DNA from: Acidobacteriota bacterium
GTDB taxonomy: Bacteria > Acidobacteriota > Terriglobia > Terriglobales > Acidobacteriaceae
Assembly: GCA_021804655.1 (NCBI GenBank)
Contig: JAJZHE010000010.1
Location: 1 to 33,710 of the forward strand
Reading direction: 5' to 3'
DNA: 33,710 bases
Shown in pieces: positions 16,357-23,136 of the stretch (the stretch's first letter is position 1; the number at the start of each line of letters is the position of its first letter). The translations under genes were made by a program, and so were the position numbers. A model generated the notes under the pieces. The model searched no databases, was not told where the DNA came from, and worked only from the letters and a program-made list of their open reading frames with translations.

Positions 16357-17610
16357 ATGAGCACTGTGACGATCAATCCTGTTGTACCGGCGGGTGTGAC
16401 TCTGCCAATTTATATGGACAATCATGCCACCAGCCCGATGGACCCGCGCGTGCTGGAGGCGATGATGCCGTTCTTCAGCGTGAAATTTGGCAACGCAGCC
16501 AGCCGGAATCACTCCTTTGGCTGGGAGGCGGAGCAGGCCGTGGAGCAGGCGCGTGAGCAGATTGCCCGTCTGATCGGAGCAACCGCCAAGGAGATCATCT
16601 TTACCTCTGGAGCAACGGAGAGCAACAACCTGGCCATCAAGGGCATCGCGGAGATGTATCGCGAGCGCGGCAACCACATCATCACCCAGGTCACTGAGCA
16701 CAAGGCGGTGCTGGACACCTGCAAGCGGCTGGAAAAATACGGCTACCGTGTCACCTATCTGCCCGTGAAGGCCGACGGACTGATCGACATGGACGACCTG
16801 CGCCGCGCCATCGACGACAAGACCGTCCTGGTCACGATCATGAGCGCCAACAACGAGATTGGCGTGGTTCAGCCGATCGCCGAGATTGGCAAGCTCTGCC
16901 ACGAAAAAGGCGTAATCTTCCACACCGATGCGGTGCAGGCGGTGGGCAAGATTCCCATGGACGTGCAGGCGATGAACATCGACGTGCTCTCCCTGACGGC
17001 GCACAAGATTTACGGACCCAAGGGCGTCGGCGCGCTTTACGTCCGTCGTCGCAACCCGCGCGTGCAGATTGCTGCGCAGATTGACGGAGGCGGCCATGAG
17101 CGCGGCATGCGCTCCGGCACGCTGAATGTGCCAGGCATTGTGGGCCTCGGCAAAGCCTGCGCCATCGCACAGGAAGAGATGGCCACCGAAGCCGCGCGGC
17201 TCTGCGCCATGCGCGATCACTTGCGGAAGCGCTTCGAGTCCGAGTTGGATTATGTGGAAGTGAACGGATCATGGGAGCACCGTCTGCCCGGCAACCTGAA
17301 CATGAGCTTCATCTATGTGGAGGGCGAAAGCCTGCTGATGGGCATCAACGACGTGGCCGTATCGAGCGGTTCGGCCTGCACCTCGGCGACCCTCGAACCA
17401 TCCTATGTGCTGAAGGCGCTGGGCCTCGGCGATGACGTCGCGCATAGCTCCATCCGCTTCGGCCTAGGGCGCTTCAACACCATGGCGGAGTGCGATTATG
17501 TGGCCGACAAGGTGATTGGCATTGTGAAGAAGCTGCGCGAGCTTTCGCCGCTCTACGAGATGGTGAAGGACGGAATCGATCTTTCCAAGATCGAGTGGGC
17601 CGCGCACTGA
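16357..17610 (+). CDS. iscS: Cysteine desulfurase IscS
   Basis: A 417-residue PLP enzyme that takes sulfur from cysteine, giving alanine and a persulfide passed to IscU. Visible: [33 protein letters not shown], the PLP lysine K217 in [11 protein letters not shown], and the active-site loop [18 protein letters not shown] with the persulfide cysteine C341. The C-terminal region expected for IscU docking is present. It carries about 10 extra residues at the N terminus relative to E. coli IscS. GGAGAGGAA upstream of ATG 16357 is a good ribosome site. Confidence 0.97.
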   Translation: MSTVTINPVVPAGVTLPIYMDNHATSPMDPRVLEAMMPFFSVKFGNAASRNHSFGWEAEQAVEQAREQIARLIGATAKEIIFTSGATESNNLAIKGIAEMYRERGNHIITQVTEHKAVLDTCKRLEKYGYRVTYLPVKADGLIDMDDLRRAIDDKTVLVTIMSANNEIGVVQPIAEIGKLCHEKGVIFHTDAVQAVGKIPMDVQAMNIDVLSLTAHKIYGPKGVGALYVRRRNPRVQIAAQIDGGGHERGMRSGTLNVPGIVGLGKACAIAQEEMATEAARLCAMRDHLRKRFESELDYVEVNGSWEHRLPGNLNMSFIYVEGESLLMGINDVAVSSGSACTSATLEPSYVLKALGLGDDVAHSSIRFGLGRFNTMAECDYVADKVIGIVKKLRELSPLYEMVKDGIDLSKIEWAAH

Positions 17611-17700
17611 TGCAGCGTTCAGGCAGAGGATTGCGGCATCTCTGTGGTGCCGCGCAGCAGGATCAACAAAAGGTACTGAAAAAACAAGGAGGCTGGAAAC

Positions 17701-18114
17701 ATGGCATATAGCGACAAGGTAGTGGATCACTACAACAATCCCCGCAATGTGGGCACGCTCGACAAGTCCTCGGAAGAAGTGGGCACAGGTCTGGTCGGCG
17801 CGCCGGAGTGCGGCGACGTGATGCGTCTCCAGATTCGCGTCAACCCGGAAACCCAGGTGATCGAAGAGGCCAAATTCAAGACCTTCGGCTGCGGCTCGGC
17901 CATTGCCAGTTCTTCGCTGGCGACCGAGTGGGTGAAGGGCAAGACCGTCTCCGAAGCGCTTGAAATCAAGAACACCGACATCGTGAAGGAGCTGGCGCTT
18001 CCGCCGGTCAAAATTCACTGCTCAGTGCTTGCCGAGGATGCAATTCGCGCGGCGATCGGCGACTGGAAGAAAAAGAACGGCGTCGCAGAAACCGAGGCAG
18101 TCGCAGCGCACTGA
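17701..18114 (+). CDS. iscU: Fe-S cluster scaffold IscU
   Basis: A 137-residue scaffold on which [2Fe-2S] clusters are built. The three ligand cysteines C37, C64 and C107 are present with D39 (PECGD) and H106. The HscA recognition motif LPPVK (100-104) comes directly before them. The N terminus MAYSDKVVDHYNNPRNVG is typical. AGGAGG precedes the ATG at good spacing. It lies 90 bases after iscS and upstream of iscA. Confidence 0.97.
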   Translation: MAYSDKVVDHYNNPRNVGTLDKSSEEVGTGLVGAPECGDVMRLQIRVNPETQVIEEAKFKTFGCGSAIASSSLATEWVKGKTVSEALEIKNTDIVKELALPPVKIHCSVLAEDAIRAAIGDWKKKNGVAETEAVAAH

Positions 18115-18179
18115 GTCCTCTTTTGTGGAGCTTGTCGTGCAGCAGCGCGGCAGCAGTGCGTAGCGCGGAGTAAAAAGCA

Positions 18180-18587
18180 ATGGAGCAGATGGTACAGATC
18201 GGCGCGTCACCCTCGTCCGCCGTGGAGCAATCGGCGATTGCCCCGCAGTCCGGCGGCAAGGGCATTGAAGTGACGCCTCGTGCCGTGGAGCGCATCCGTG
18301 TGGCGATGGCAAAAGAAGGTATTTCGCCATCCCAGGGTGGATTGCGTCTCGGCGTGATGGGCGGCGGATGTTCCGGATTGTCCTACAACATCCGCTTTGA
18401 CACGCAGCCACGCGAGCGGGATCGCATCTTTGAATTTGAGGATGTACGCATCTTTGTCGATCCGAAGAGCTTCATCTACCTGCATGGCATGACGCTGGAT
18501 TATGAACAGACGCTGATGCGACAAGGCTTCAACTTCATCAATCCAAACTCCACGCGCTCCTGTGGATGCGGATCCAGCTTTTCCTGA
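18180..18587 (+). CDS. iscA: A-type Fe-S carrier protein IscA
   Basis: A 135-residue A-type carrier. The conserved cysteines are C64 in GGGCSGLSY and C128/C130 in STRSCGCGSSF, the cluster or iron ligands. VTPRAVERIR opens the domain. A flexible N-terminal extension of about 27 residues (Ser/Gln-rich) precedes it compared with E. coli IscA (107 residues). Its place between iscU and hscB supports IscA rather than ErpA, though sequence alone would not separate them with certainty. Confidence 0.92.
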   Translation: MEQMVQIGASPSSAVEQSAIAPQSGGKGIEVTPRAVERIRVAMAKEGISPSQGGLRLGVMGGGCSGLSYNIRFDTQPRERDRIFEFEDVRIFVDPKSFIYLHGMTLDYEQTLMRQGFNFINPNSTRSCGCGSSFS

Positions 18588-18722
18588 GCAACGGGCGGCG
18601 CGGGATTGCACACGTGGCTGCCTGCAATCCGTCCTTTCGATCGGTGCCGCAGCCGAACTGCGGCGGTTCTCTTCCGTTTGCCCGCACGGATTACCCCTGA
18701 GAATAGCGTTGAGGATGCAAAG

Positions 18723-19394
18723 ATGAACTGCACAAGCTGCCAAAAGCCGATGCAAGGCTCGCTGCTCGTCTGCGCCGCCTGCGGCGCTGTGCAGGGAGAT
18801 GGCGCAGCCGCAATCGACTACTTTCAGGCTCTGGGCGTGGAGCGAAAGTTTGGCCTGAATGCTGGAGATCTCGAACGGGAGTTTCATCGCCTCAGCCGTC
18901 GCCTGCATCCGGATCGCTTTGTGCGAGCTACCGCTGAGGAGCAGCAGAATTCCCTGCGTGCGACTGCGCTGCTCAACGACGCCTGGCGCACGCTGCGCGA
19001 TCCAGTGGAGCGCGTGGAGTATCTGCTGAAGATCGAAGGTCACGCTGTCGGCGAAGAGCACGCGGGCAAGGGAAAATCCGCTGAGCGTCAGCCACCGCCC
19101 GACCTGCTGGAAGAGGTCTTCGAGTTGAATATGCAACTGGAAGAGTTGCGCATGAGCCAGAAGATGGGCGAGACCGCGGAAGCATCCGTCGTGGCCGATC
19201 TGACTGCGGCTGCAACACGTTTCGAAGCCATGTTGCAGACGGTGGATGAGAGGCTCGCCGTCGAGGGTGCAAAGTGGGATTCAGGAGAATCCAGGGCGCA
19301 GGCTGCGTCGCGGATGATCGAGTTGCTGGATCGTCGGCGCTATGTGCGCAACCTGGTGCGCGATGTGCGCGAAACGCTGAAAACAGCAGCATAA
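18723..19394 (+). CDS. hscB: Co-chaperone HscB with N-terminal CxxC pair
   Basis: A 223-residue J-domain protein that delivers IscU to HscA and stimulates its ATPase. The HPD motif is at residues 62-64 (RRLHPDRF), and the J-domain begins at DYFQALGV. The C-terminal helical domain (LLEEVFELNMQLEELR) is the IscU-binding part. Ahead of the J-domain are two CxxC pairs (C3, C6, C17, C20; MNCTSC and VCAAC), a likely zinc site as in mitochondrial HSC20 but absent in E. coli HscB. The start at 18723 is set by this motif. The stop lies 17 bases before hscA. Confidence 0.92.
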   Translation: MNCTSCQKPMQGSLLVCAACGAVQGDGAAAIDYFQALGVERKFGLNAGDLEREFHRLSRRLHPDRFVRATAEEQQNSLRATALLNDAWRTLRDPVERVEYLLKIEGHAVGEEHAGKGKSAERQPPPDLLEEVFELNMQLEELRMSQKMGETAEASVVADLTAAATRFEAMLQTVDERLAVEGAKWDSGESRAQAASRMIELLDRRRYVRNLVRDVRETLKTAA

Positions 19395-19411
19395 TTTTTT
19401 GCGGGAGAATC

Positions 19412-21445
19412 ATGGGACCCATTGTTGGCATTGATCTAGGAACAACAAACTCACTGGTTGCCTACATGCAAGGCAATGAACCAGTCGTGATCCCGGGTGT
19501 GGACGGCTCGAATCTGGTGCCGTCGATTGTGACGCTCGATCCGCTTTCTACAGACGCCACGGCTGAGGCAACGCCACGACCTACGGTGACGGTGGGCAAC
19601 TCCGCGCGACGCGCTCTGATCGCCACGCCGGAGCGCGCAATCTACTCTGTCAAGCGTCTGATGGGCCGCGGCATCGAAGACATTGGCGAAGAGCTGAAGC
19701 TCTTCCCCTTCCGTATTGCGCCGGATGTGCAGCCGGGTGAAGTACTGCGCATCACTCTGGGTGAAATGAGCTTTACCCCCAGCGAAATTTCCGCCTACAT
19801 CTTGCGACAGTTGAAGCGTAACGCTGAGCGTTTTCTGGGTACACCGGTGAAGCAGGCAGTGATCACCGTGCCCGCCTACTTCAACGATGCGCAGCGACAG
19901 GCGACGCGCGACGCCGGACGTATGGCCGGACTCGACGTGCTGCGGCTGGTGAATGAGCCGACGGCAGCCGCGCTTGCCTACGGCCTCGATCGCGCAACCG
20001 ACGGCAGCGAGCCAGTGCGGACAGTCGCCGTCTACGATCTGGGCGGAGGCACCTTTGACGTCTCCATCCTCAGGCTGAACGACGGCATCTTTGAAGTCGT
20101 GGCAACCAACGGCGACACGCATCTGGGCGGCGACGACATCGACAATCTGCTTCTGGTGGTGGCGCTCGATGAGATTCGCGCCGAACACGGCGTCGATCTG
20201 CGACAGCAGCCCGATGCCATTCAGGCGCTGCGCAAGGCGGTCATCGAAGCCAAGATCGCGCTCTCCGCCGAGTCTGTGGCAAAGCTGGATATCGAACTGC
20301 CAGGCGGCGATCGCTATCGGCGCGAGATTCCCCGCGCGGTCTACGAGCAGTTGATTTCCCCCGTACTGGAACGCACAGCCGGTCCGTGCAGGCAGGCGCT
20401 TGCCGACGCTGGCATAGTTCCGGAGCAGGTCGATGAAGTGGTGCTGGTCGGTGGCTCCACGCGCATTCCAGCCGTGCGCACGCTGGTGGATGAAATCTTC
20501 CACCTGAGCGCGCGCGGGCGCAAGCCGCACACCGAGCTGAACCCGGATGAAGTGGTGGCGATGGGAGCCGCGGTTCAGGCCAGCATTCTCGCCGGCAACT
20601 CCGCAGCGACCGATCAGTTGCTCTTGCTCGACGTTACGCCGCTTTCGCTCGGTATCGAGGCGCTGGGCGGCGTGGTGGCGCGCGTCCTGCAGCGCAATTC
20701 CACGATTCCCGCCTCCGCCACCGAACACTTCACCACCGGAGTGGACGGACAGACCAACGTTGCTATTCACGTGCTCCAGGGTGAGCGCGAGTTGGCCAGG
20801 GACTGCCGGTCGCTGGCGAGATTTGACCTGAAAGGAATTCCTCCGATGCCCGCAGGTCTGCCGCGCATCGAGGTCAAGTTTCTGATCGACGCCAACGGCA
20901 TTCTGCAGGTCTCCGCGCGCGAGCAGCGCTCCGGAATCGAGGCGCAGATTGAAGTCAAACCCACGTATGGATTGACGGACGAACAAGTGGAGACGATGAT
21001 CCTGGACTCCTTTGACCACGCCGAAGAAGACTTCGCTGAGCGACAGTTGATCGAGGCGCGTCTTGAGGCCGACACCATCCTGAGCGCCGTGGCCAAGGCT
21101 CCGGAAAATGCAGCCTGGAGCCTCCTCACCGAGAACGAGCGATCTGCCGTCTTTGCCGCGCGCGATCATCTGGCCGCAACGCAGTCGGGCAGCGATTTGA
21201 AAGCGATTCGAGCGGCGACAACGGCGCTCGATCAGGCGACGCGGCGCTTCGCCGAGCTGATGATGGATCAGGCGGTGTCCGCGGCGATGCGCGGCAAAAC
21301 CATGCAGGCGGCGGATCGGACGCTCAACGCTGACGAGATTCATGCGCCGCATCCTTTCGCGCCCGCACAGATCAACCAGCAACCTGACCAGCAACCCGAG
21401 CAGCAACTTGCGACAACATCCGCAACCGGAGAAAGCCATGACTGA
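19412..21445 (+). CDS. hscA: Hsp70-type chaperone HscA
   Basis: A 677-residue Hsp70 dedicated to Fe-S assembly, which binds LPPVK of IscU and drives cluster release using ATP. Seen: phosphate loop GIDLGTTNSLVAY, VITVPAYFNDAQRQATRDAG, VNEPTAAALAYGLD, YDLGGGTFDVSIL, VVLVGGSTRIPAVR and DVTPLSLGIEALGG. The substrate-binding domain follows. A Gln/Pro-rich tail of about 40 residues (NQQPDQQPEQQ) makes it longer than E. coli HscA (616). GGGAG precedes ATG 19412. The last 8 bases overlap the start of fdx. Confidence 0.95.
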   Translation: MGPIVGIDLGTTNSLVAYMQGNEPVVIPGVDGSNLVPSIVTLDPLSTDATAEATPRPTVTVGNSARRALIATPERAIYSVKRLMGRGIEDIGEELKLFPFRIAPDVQPGEVLRITLGEMSFTPSEISAYILRQLKRNAERFLGTPVKQAVITVPAYFNDAQRQATRDAGRMAGLDVLRLVNEPTAAALAYGLDRATDGSEPVRTVAVYDLGGGTFDVSILRLNDGIFEVVATNGDTHLGGDDIDNLLLVVALDEIRAEHGVDLRQQPDAIQALRKAVIEAKIALSAESVAKLDIELPGGDRYRREIPRAVYEQLISPVLERTAGPCRQALADAGIVPEQVDEVVLVGGSTRIPAVRTLVDEIFHLSARGRKPHTELNPDEVVAMGAAVQASILAGNSAATDQLLLLDVTPLSLGIEALGGVVARVLQRNSTIPASATEHFTTGVDGQTNVAIHVLQGERELARDCRSLARFDLKGIPPMPAGLPRIEVKFLIDANGILQVSAREQRSGIEAQIEVKPTYGLTDEQVETMILDSFDHAEEDFAERQLIEARLEADTILSAVAKAPENAAWSLLTENERSAVFAARDHLAATQSGSDLKAIRAATTALDQATRRFAELMMDQAVSAAMRGKTMQAADRTLNADEIHAPHPFAPAQINQQPDQQPEQQLATTSATGESHD

Positions 21446-21860
21446 CGCGATCAACGAGAAACACTCTATTCCTACAGACAAACTGGTGCGCGTCACCTTT
21501 GAGCCAGAGGGGCGCACGGTCGAGTTTGAATTCGGCACCATGCCCTATGACCATCACGGCAAGCCAATGTCCTTTCTGGATGTAGCGGAAAACTACGATA
21601 TTTTCCTGGACCACGCCTGCGGCGGCTCGTGTGCCTGCACGACCTGCCACCTGTGGGTGAAAGAAGGCGCGGCAGGGATCAGCGAGGCTGACGACGACGA
21701 ACTGGACCGCATGGATATGGCCGCCGACCAGCAGTTGAACAGTCGCCTGGGCTGCCAGGCTGTGATTACAAAACCAGGCAACTACGTTGTCGAGATTCCC
21801 AAGTGGAATCGCAACTATGTCTCTGAAGGCAAGCCGCTGACGCTTGCCGAGAACCAGTGA
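21438..21860 (+). CDS. fdx: ISC-type [2Fe-2S] ferredoxin
   Basis: A 140-residue ferredoxin that supplies electrons for cluster assembly on IscU. The ligands are C61, C67, C70 (HACGGSCACTTCHLW) and C106 (RLGCQAVI). C65 matches the extra conserved cysteine (C46) of E. coli Fdx. DDDELDRMD matches the acidic helix that docks IscS. The ATG at 21438 lies inside the end of hscA with its stop 8 bases on, and GGAGAAAG is the ribosome site, so translation is probably coupled. It has about 20 more N-terminal residues than the E. coli protein. Confidence 0.95.
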   Translation: MTDAINEKHSIPTDKLVRVTFEPEGRTVEFEFGTMPYDHHGKPMSFLDVAENYDIFLDHACGGSCACTTCHLWVKEGAAGISEADDDELDRMDMAADQQLNSRLGCQAVITKPGNYVVEIPKWNRNYVSEGKPLTLAENQ

Positions 21861-21870
21861 GGGTGACGGA

Positions 21871-22083
21871 ATGGCACGCGAAATCTACTGGACCGATGCG
21901 GAAGAAATTGGAATTCAGTTGCAGGAACTGTACCCGGATCTCGATCCGCTGACCGTCCGCTTCACCGATCTTCACCGCTATGTCGTCGAGCTTCCCGGTT
22001 TTGCCGATGATCCGGCCAAATCCAATGAGTCCCGACTGGAAGCGATCCAGATGGCCTGGTACGAAGAGTACCAGGACGCCTGA
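21871..22083 (+). CDS. iscX: IscX (YfhJ) Fe-S assembly accessory protein
   Basis: A 70-residue acidic protein with IYWTDAEEIGIQL, LYPDLDPLTVRFTDLHRYV and DDPAKSNESRLEAIQMAW, all matching IscX. In E. coli this protein binds iron and IscS and tunes the rate of cluster formation. GAGGGTGA precedes the chosen ATG 21871. It is the last gene of the operon, 10 bases after fdx, as in Proteobacteria. Confidence 0.95.
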   Translation: MAREIYWTDAEEIGIQLQELYPDLDPLTVRFTDLHRYVVELPGFADDPAKSNESRLEAIQMAWYEEYQDA

Positions 22084-22088
22084 GCCTC

Positions 22089-22205
22089 TAAAGCATTTTC
22101 CGGAAAGGTGTAAACCAAAACCATTCTGCGGATTGGATTTTTCCTCAAGAAAAATCCACCCTCACGAACTTCGGAAAGTTTATCGTATTTTCGGAAAATG
22201 CCTTA
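22089..22205. repeat. Inverted-repeat element between iscX and yraN
   Basis: The arms GCATTTTCCG (22093-22102) and CGGAAAATGC (22192-22201) are perfect inverted copies. Similarity extends a few bases outward (TAAAGCATT against TTAAGGCATT). Between them is a second perfect 9-bp hairpin, GGATTTTTC/GAAAAATCC (22135-22143, 22149-22157). It fills the whole gap between two convergent genes, and the yraN stop codon falls at its right edge. It may be a small MITE/REP-like unit or may act as a two-way transcription barrier. Confidence 0.65.
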
Positions 22206-22766
22206 ATCCCAGTCTCGATTGAAGTGGCGACGCTCCCGCCAATCAAAGACATTTCGGTGCATCTCGATCGACGCCGACTCGCCGGGTATCAAGTAAACCG
22301 CAACCACGTCAAAGCGTGTGCGAATCCGGCGAAGCTCCTGCGGCAGCGAGCGAAGATACAGCCGAGCCATGGAGCGCAGCATTCTCCGTTTGCTCTGGTC
22401 CACGGCCAGTTGCGCCGGAACCATACCACGGCTCGTGCGCGTCTTGACCTCAACGAAGCAGAGCGTCGAGCCATCCATCGCCACCAGATCAAGATCGCCA
22501 CGCTCCTGCGGGCTACGCCAGCGGCGCGCAATTACTTTCCAGCCCTCGCGCTGAAGATGCCAGAAGACGATATCCTCCCCGCGCTCCCCGATGAGCAGAT
22601 GTGCAGGCTGTCTGGGAACTCCTGGGATATGTTGCATGAGCCATTGCACTGCGCCTCCAGAGCGCTGCAAAAATGCAATCCAGCCGCGCTGCATCCATCG
22701 ACCTGCACGTGAGTTTGGTGCCTGTCTGGTCCACGCCTGCACCAGCAGTTTGCGCTTTTGCACCAT
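22203..22766 (-). CDS. YraN/UPF0102-family nuclease-like protein
   Basis: A 187-residue protein. The core from about residue 55 reads GERGEDIVFWHLQREGWKV, then GDLDLVAMDGSTLCFVEVKTRT. This is the UPF0102 signature and fits a PD-(D/E)xK nuclease-like fold (E, D, ExK). Its molecular role is not settled. The ATG at 22766 comes two bases after the TAA of a small upstream frame, so translation may be coupled. An in-frame ATG at 22841 is less likely. The roughly 50 residues before the core are basic and specific to this protein. Confidence 0.85.
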   Translation of the reverse strand: MVQKRKLLVQAWTRQAPNSRAGRWMQRGWIAFLQRSGGAVQWLMQHIPGVPRQPAHLLIGERGEDIVFWHLQREGWKVIARRWRSPQERGDLDLVAMDGSTLCFVEVKTRTSRGMVPAQLAVDQSKRRMLRSMARLYLRSLPQELRRIRTRFDVVAVYLIPGESASIEMHRNVFDWRERRHFNRDWD

Positions 22767-22768
22767 CT

Positions 22769-22957
22769 TTACTCGCACTCTCCCGGACAGGCCGCCTTCG
22801 CCTGAGCGCTCATCGCCCGAATCGATCGCTCGACACCGCACATAAGGGATTCAAGTTGGCTCCATCGCAGCACCGAAGCAGCGATGAACTCGATTGCCAT
22901 GGCGAACATGCTGGCATCGTTCCACATTTCATGGTGCATGACAAGAGCGTGCTTCAT
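22769..22957 (-). CDS. Small hypothetical protein upstream of yraN
   Basis: A 62-residue open frame that ends two bases before the yraN start. It has an alpha-helical look (many Met/Ala/Glu) and a CPGEC motif at the end. The stop-start spacing suggests coupling. There is no clear ribosome site before its ATG and no family is recognised, so it may be chance. Confidence 0.35.
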   Translation of the reverse strand: MKHALVMHHEMWNDASMFAMAIEFIAASVLRWSQLESLMCGVERSIRAMSAQAKAACPGECE

Positions 22958-23125
22958 CCATCAACGAAAGCCTGAAGCCGCCCGTATCCGACCCGCGATC
23001 AAAGCGGGGCTGACGAAGCGCGACGAAGCCACCGAGATAGAGATGAAACACGCTCAAGCATCGTCAGCCGATTGCCGCAGGGAAGCGTGAACGACGGGAT
23101 TGTTTTCCTTGTCGCACTTCATGCC

Positions 23126-23131
23126 TATAAT
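23126..23131 (+). promoter_or_regulatory. Consensus -10 box immediately upstream of rel
   Basis: TATAAT ends five bases before the rel ATG at 23137. Transcription would normally begin 6-8 bases after the box, that is at or within a base or two of the A of the ATG. No good -35 at 16-18 bases is seen. There is no Shine-Dalgarno sequence before the ATG. Confidence 0.5.
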
Positions 23132-23136
23132 GAAGC

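Noticed and set aside
19451-21541. A 696-codon open frame on the minus strand
   Set aside because: It is antisense to hscA, where all Hsp70 motifs are intact; codon bias of the real gene creates it.
22135-22157. Hairpin as a classical rho-independent terminator of iscX
   Set aside because: The stem is A/T-rich and no T-run follows on either strand; it is kept as part of the inverted-repeat element instead.
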